Source: Nocardia fusca NBRC 14340 (GTDB lineage Bacteria > Actinomycetota > Actinomycetes > Mycobacteriales > Mycobacteriaceae). Taken from it: 64,000 nt of DNA. The stretch's first letter is position 1; each line of letters opens with the position of its first letter. The stretch spans positions 1-64,000 of the forward strand of contig NZ_BDCU01000055.1 in NCBI RefSeq assembly GCF_001618425.1, in the 5' to 3' direction. Shown here one piece after another: positions 60,361-64,000 of the stretch. The notes below the pieces were generated by a model that made no database searches, was not told the DNA's origin, and saw nothing but the letters and a program-made list of their open reading frames with translations. A program made the position numbers and the translations under genes.

Positions 60361-60402
60361 ATTTATGTAGAAAACTTCTACGTAGATTTCTTCTACATAA
60401 AT
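60361..60402. promoter_or_regulatory. AT-rich palindromic array
   Basis: ATTTATGTAGAA and TTCTACATAAAT are perfect 12-base arms 18 bases apart. Inside lie TTCTAC and GTAGA, giving four alternating half-sites. The block is far richer in AT than its surroundings. A regulator-binding site or the end of a mobile element are both possible. Confidence 0.6.
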
Positions 60403-60825
60403 CGAACCTCATGCTCGTTCCCGCGGCCTTCTCCGGTCGGAGCCGAAAACCGCGCATGCAGGTCGGAACGCCGCTCAGCGCCGAGATCGAGATGGTTGAC
60501 CGGCCGGAACTTCCTGGCGCGACACGTGTACTTCGCCGGACCGGCGAGACCGATGTCCAGCAATTGATCGGTGTGACAGAGTCGACCGAAGTCGGTAATT
60601 GTGGGTCGCGGGGAGTTCGCTGAGTCTTCCGCACCGGCGCCGTACCTTCCCCGTGTCCGGCGCCGGGTGCGGATTCTCGGGTGGCCGGATCACGTTGCCG
60701 CAGCGGGCCACCCGAGGGACCAGAGTACAAGCTCGCGGTCGGATTCCCGGGAGATCGGGCCGGGGTGTCGAAAATGGGGATGCAATATTGCACGGTGCCG
60801 CTTGATATTTCGACGGGCCGACCCC

Positions 60826-60858
60826 GGTGAGCTGTATCCCCGACCGATACAGCTCACC
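60826..60858 (-). terminator. 12-bp hairpin downstream of mftG
   Basis: GGTGAGCTGTAT, nine bases, ATACAGCTCACC. It lies about 320 bases after the mftG stop and may end the mft transcript. The distance is long, so a regulatory role is possible. Confidence 0.45.
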
Positions 60859-61178
60859 TACCACACCGGTTGGCCCGGCGCAGGCAGTGGGGGTACGCCG
60901 ATAGCGTTCGGCTATACCTCGGTGGCGGCGATTCGCTCCCGGGTGCCGGGCAGGGTCCGGATGTCTGCACGGGGCCGTCCTGATCACCGACCGGCGAATC
61001 GCACCGGTGGAAAGTACCGCACCGGCCACGGCGGCGCCAGTGGGAGATCCGGGCCCTCGCGGGCTGCCGGGCAGCCGGGCCGAGCGAGTTCGCCACCGAT
61101 TAGCGCACCATCGACTGCTCCATGGTCCGAAAGGCGCTGCGGGAGCGTATAGGCAGGTGATCGATGGGGGCCGTGGAT

Positions 61179-62636
61179 TCAGCGCAGCTCGGCGGTGGCC
61201 CGTTCCGCCAGCAGCACGACGGTCGCCTGCGGACCTCGGCTCAGTGGTACCGGCACCACGGACAGATCCACCACCGACAGCCCGTCCACCCCGTGCACCC
61301 GGAATCGCTCGTCGACCACCGCCCGCGGATCGTCGGCGCGTCCCATCCGGCAGGTACCCCCGAGATGCTGCGAGGTACCGAGACGGTCGTACAGCCACCG
61401 ATCCGAAACCGGGCCGGCGGACCCCACCGGTTCGGCCGCCATGGCCCCGAGGAGCTGCCCGGTGAGTTCCACCGCGTTGCGCAACCGGGTCCGGTCGGTT
61501 CCGGTCCCGAGGTAGCCGTGCTCGATCCGCGGCGCGGCCAGCGGATCGGCCGCGGTCAGCGCGATGCTGCCCGCACTGGTGGGCCGCATCAGGGTCACGC
61601 CCATTCGGTACACCCCCGGTGTGAACGCGACCGTGTAGGGGCGGATCTCGATATCGTCGAACTCCAGGACGTATTCCAGGGGGACGGACCGGCCCGCGGG
61701 CGCCGGATGCCGGTAATCGATCCCGATTTCGGGATGATCGGTGAGCCATCGCCCGACGGGTGCGTCGACGACCACCGGAATACCCAGCGCCGTCGACTCG
61801 GCAGCCGGTCCGATACCGGAACGCAGCAGCAGCGCCGCCGATTCGATCGCGCCCGCGCACAGCACCACCCGGTCGGCCCGGATCGTCTCCGGTTCGCCGC
61901 CGTGGCGGCAGTCGGCGCCGACCACCCGGCCGCCGTGGAAACGCAGTCGCGTCACCAGGGTTTCACCCTGCACCGTCAGATTGGGACGCGACAGCGCCGG
62001 CAGCAGATAGGAATGCGCGGGCCCTATCCGATGACGCCGTCCGGAGCCGTCGGGCGGCCCGACCGTGCACGGCACCGGGCCGACCCCCGATTCGGGGCCG
62101 CCGGGCAGCGCGTTCCAGTCCGCCACCTCACCGAATCCGAGTTCCCGGCAGGCCGTGCCGAACTCCTCGACAAGGCGCGTGGGTGAGCGCGTCCGGCGCA
62201 CCGGGACCGGCCCCGCCCGGCCGTGGCCGGGGTGATCCCCGTAGTCGTGATCGTTCTCCAGCGCACGAAAATACGGCAGCACCGACTCGAAGTCCCAGGA
62301 GCGGGTACCCACTTCCCCGCTCCACGCCGCGAAATCCCGCGCTGCGGCCCGGATGAAATAGGACCCGTTCACCGACCCCGAACCGCCGATACCGCGACCG
62401 CGCACGATGGTGCCCGGCCGGTCCGGCGTCAGGGCTACGGAATATCGCCACAGCCAGGCCGCCTGATCACCGAGCGGCAGGTCGGCACTGTCGGCGAGTT
62501 CGGGTGGGAAGTCGTCGGCCGAAGCCCAGTGACTCCCGGCCTCCACCACCCGCACGGTATGTCCCGGATCCTCGCTGAGCCGGGCGGCGAGCACACATCC
62601 GGCGGTCCCGGCGCCGATGATCAGCGTATCCACCAT
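61179..62636 (-). CDS. mftG: mycofactocin dehydrogenase MftG (GMC oxidoreductase)
   Basis: A 485-residue FAD enzyme of the glucose-methanol-choline family. The FAD motif is at the N-terminus (LIIGAGTAGCVLAARLSEDP), with GRGIGGSGSVNGSYFIRA near residue 80 and the C-terminal active-site segment QHLGGTCRMG. Its place next to mftF identifies it as MftG, which re-oxidises reduced mycofactocin and passes electrons to respiration. It begins 19 bases after mftF. It would serve the mycofactocin-dependent SDRs at 6.7-8.3 kb. Confidence 0.88.
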   Translation of the reverse strand: MVDTLIIGAGTAGCVLAARLSEDPGHTVRVVEAGSHWASADDFPPELADSADLPLGDQAAWLWRYSVALTPDRPGTIVRGRGIGGSGSVNGSYFIRAAARDFAAWSGEVGTRSWDFESVLPYFRALENDHDYGDHPGHGRAGPVPVRRTRSPTRLVEEFGTACRELGFGEVADWNALPGGPESGVGPVPCTVGPPDGSGRRHRIGPAHSYLLPALSRPNLTVQGETLVTRLRFHGGRVVGADCRHGGEPETIRADRVVLCAGAIESAALLLRSGIGPAAESTALGIPVVVDAPVGRWLTDHPEIGIDYRHPAPAGRSVPLEYVLEFDDIEIRPYTVAFTPGVYRMGVTLMRPTSAGSIALTAADPLAAPRIEHGYLGTGTDRTRLRNAVELTGQLLGAMAAEPVGSAGPVSDRWLYDRLGTSQHLGGTCRMGRADDPRAVVDERFRVHGVDGLSVVDLSVVPVPLSRGPQATVVLLAERATAELR

Positions 62637-62655
62637 GCGGGGTGACCTGCTCGGG

Positions 62656-64000
62656 CTACTGGGGCGGGGCGGTCGGTTTGAGGGCGGCGGGGCTGCCCGC
62701 CCGGATCGCGCCCAGCCACAGGCCGGTGCCGTAGCCGATATCGTCGACCCGCCGGAACGCGATATAGCGCAGCGGATCCAGTCCGCCCGGCTCGCGATGG
62801 GTGTACCAGTCGACCGCGCCCTCGGCCACCGCCAGCGACAGTGCGATCTTTCTTATCCGGCGGGAGAACAGCATGGCGGCCAGGGTTATCGGCCAGTAGT
62901 GCCGGCACATGGCCGAGGCGATCCGCCACAGACCGGCGAAGAATCCGCGGGCCACGTAGATCGCCGCGACACCGGTCGGGTTGTCGACGCCGGCGAACGC
63001 GCGCCGCAACCGGCGCAACGGCAGCAGCAGCGTGAGTCCGGCGCCCAGCGCACCCCAGCGGGTCCGGGTCGCCAGCAGCACAGCCGCCGCCGCGGTCCAT
63101 TTCGGTACCTGCAGCGGCGACACCATTCCCGCGTGCCGGTCGCTGAGCGGGGCGGCGCCGGTGCCGTAGAACATCTTGCGGCGGAACCAGTCCCGGAACG
63201 ACACCCGGTGATCGTGGGCCACATGCGCGGCCGGTTCGTAGCGGGCCCGCCAACCCGAGCGTTCGAGGCGCCAGCACAGGTCCACATCCTCGGCGACCTG
63301 CATGGTCTCGTCGAAACCGCCCTCGGCCTCCAGCACCGAGCGGCGCACCAGCAGCGCCGCGCTGGGCACATAGGACACCACCCCGCGCGATTGCACCGCC
63401 GATTCGCGACGGCCCAGGTCCAGTGAGGAGCGGGCGTGCTCGTAGCGCGCCAGCGTATTGGTCTCCGGGTCGAGCGCCACGATCCGCGGCGCGACCAGGG
63501 CGACCTGAGGGTCGCTGAAATGCCCGAGCATCACTTCGAGCCATCCGCTGCGCGGTACCACGTCGGAGTCGAGAAAGGCCACGAACTGGGTCGTCGCCGC
63601 CCGCAGGCCGGTGTTGCGGGCCGCGGCCGGACCGCGGCGCCGTTCGTGCCGCAGCACTTTCACCCGGCAGCGGCCGGTGTGCTCGTCGGCGATCCGCACC
63701 TCGTCGTCGGAACCGTCGTCGACCACGATCACCGTATGACCGCGCAACGCGGCCAGCAGCCGATCCAGCCCGCCGGGATTGTTGTGCAGCGGGACAATGA
63801 TTGTCACGTCCTCCGGCGACGGCAACAGCCGCGGCCGGGGATTGGCCACCCCGGAATCCAGTAGCCGTCTGGCAACCACTGCCGATTGCGGGCTGTTCAC
63901 CTCGAGATAGCCGTCACCGATCATTTCGGCGGCCTCGGGAGCCAGGCGCAGCAACCGGGCAGGTGAACCTCCGATAAGGATTCGACCCCCCGAGTATGCG
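62656..64000 (-). CDS. mftF: mycofactocin glycosyltransferase MftF, 5' end beyond the window
   Basis: At least 448 codons of a GT2-family glycosyltransferase. VTIIVPLHNNPGGLDRLLAA opens the catalytic domain; VVDDGSDDE, FLDSDVVPRSGWLEVML and GGFDETMQVAEDVDLCWRLE carry the metal and donor motifs. The C-terminal part is hydrophobic. The frame stays open through 63955-64000 (SGGRILIGGSPARLLRLAPE), which is the usual MftF start region, so the gene continues past the edge; the TTG at 63954 is not the start. It adds beta-1,4-glucose units to mycofactocin. The rest of the mft cluster should follow beyond. Confidence 0.9.
   Translation of the reverse strand, partial: AYSGGRILIGGSPARLLRLAPEAAEMIGDGYLEVNSPQSAVVARRLLDSGVANPRPRLLPSPEDVTIIVPLHNNPGGLDRLLAALRGHTVIVVDDGSDDEVRIADEHTGRCRVKVLRHERRRGPAAARNTGLRAATTQFVAFLDSDVVPRSGWLEVMLGHFSDPQVALVAPRIVALDPETNTLARYEHARSSLDLGRRESAVQSRGVVSYVPSAALLVRRSVLEAEGGFDETMQVAEDVDLCWRLERSGWRARYEPAAHVAHDHRVSFRDWFRRKMFYGTGAAPLSDRHAGMVSPLQVPKWTAAAAVLLATRTRWGALGAGLTLLLPLRRLRRAFAGVDNPTGVAAIYVARGFFAGLWRIASAMCRHYWPITLAAMLFSRRIRKIALSLAVAEGAVDWYTHREPGGLDPLRYIAFRRVDDIGYGTGLWLGAIRAGSPAALKPTAPPQ

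Larger units (their letters stand above)
60144..61178. other. 1-kb intergenic region downstream of mftG
   Basis: No convincing gene in either direction; the open frames have no start signals or codon bias of their own. It contains an AT-rich palindromic array (60361-60402), the palindrome TGCAATATTGCA (60781-60792) and a 12-bp hairpin (60826-60858). The mft genes end here on the minus strand. Confidence 0.5.

Noticed and set aside
60411..60623. 70-codon plus-strand frame after the AT-rich palindrome
   Set aside because: The start has no Shine-Dalgarno sequence and the codon use is unlike neighbouring genes; kept only as a possibility for the function of the palindrome.

Overview
The window reads as a GC-rich, mycolate-type actinomycete chromosome, most like Nocardia or a close relative. 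The basis is very high third-position GC, GTG/TTG starts, many TetR/ECF/XRE-DUF397 regulators, a complete yrbE-mce operon, steroid-ring degradation genes and the edge of a mycofactocin cluster. No rRNA, tRNA or CRISPR array was seen. The genus is an inference from gene content.

Layout. 1-1.4 kb: an IS110-family element, with a possible structured guide RNA upstream of its transposase. 1.45-8.3 kb: a MaoC hydratase-CitE lyase pair (leucine/itaconate type), a tandem repeat, acetoacetyl-CoA synthetase, a zinc alcohol dehydrogenase and two SDRs of the mycofactocin-dependent type. 8.4-13.1 kb: an ECF sigma factor, a Gfo/Idh/MocA oxidoreductase, an HsaD-like hydrolase and a TetR-acetyltransferase pair. 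13.1-19.6 kb: a steroid operon (two KstD-type flavoproteins, a true ketosteroid isomerase, a small Cys protein) divergent from a Baeyer-Villiger monooxygenase and a PadR regulator. 19.8-21.9 kb: two Dabb-like proteins and an HSL-type esterase. 21.9-25.7 kb: a decayed accessory stretch with a frameshifted phosphotransferase, a broken copy of the esterase, a MerR gene behind a structured leader and a serine recombinase.

25.9-33.7 kb: a TetR-controlled quinone-oxidoreductase-like gene with a membrane protein, a secreted penicillin-binding-type lipoprotein, a CAP protein, a MerR pair and a CmtR-like/CDF metal-efflux pair. 33.8-39.9 kb: IclR regulator, HsaC-, HsaA- and KshA-like steroid enzymes and a tandem-domain TetR regulator. 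39.9-49.9 kb: the complete mce operon in the order two small membrane proteins, YrbEA, YrbEB, MceA-F and a Mce-associated protein, divergent from an MpaB-family gene. 51-60 kb: an ATPase of the anti-sigma/histidine-kinase fold, an ABC importer without its ATPase, a methyltransferase-TetR pair, an XRE-DUF397 pair and two conserved unknowns. 61.2-64 kb: mftG and the 3'-terminal part of mftF, which runs off the window.

How it fits together (inference): the Mce system may import a steroid or related lipid. KstD, KSI, KshA, HsaA, HsaC and HsaD homologues would oxidise and cleave the rings, and the BVMO and the mycofactocin-linked SDRs would act on side chains or alcohols. A shared CCGGTGACCGGGAGAA-like site in front of the SDR pair and between the divergent steroid operons suggests common control.
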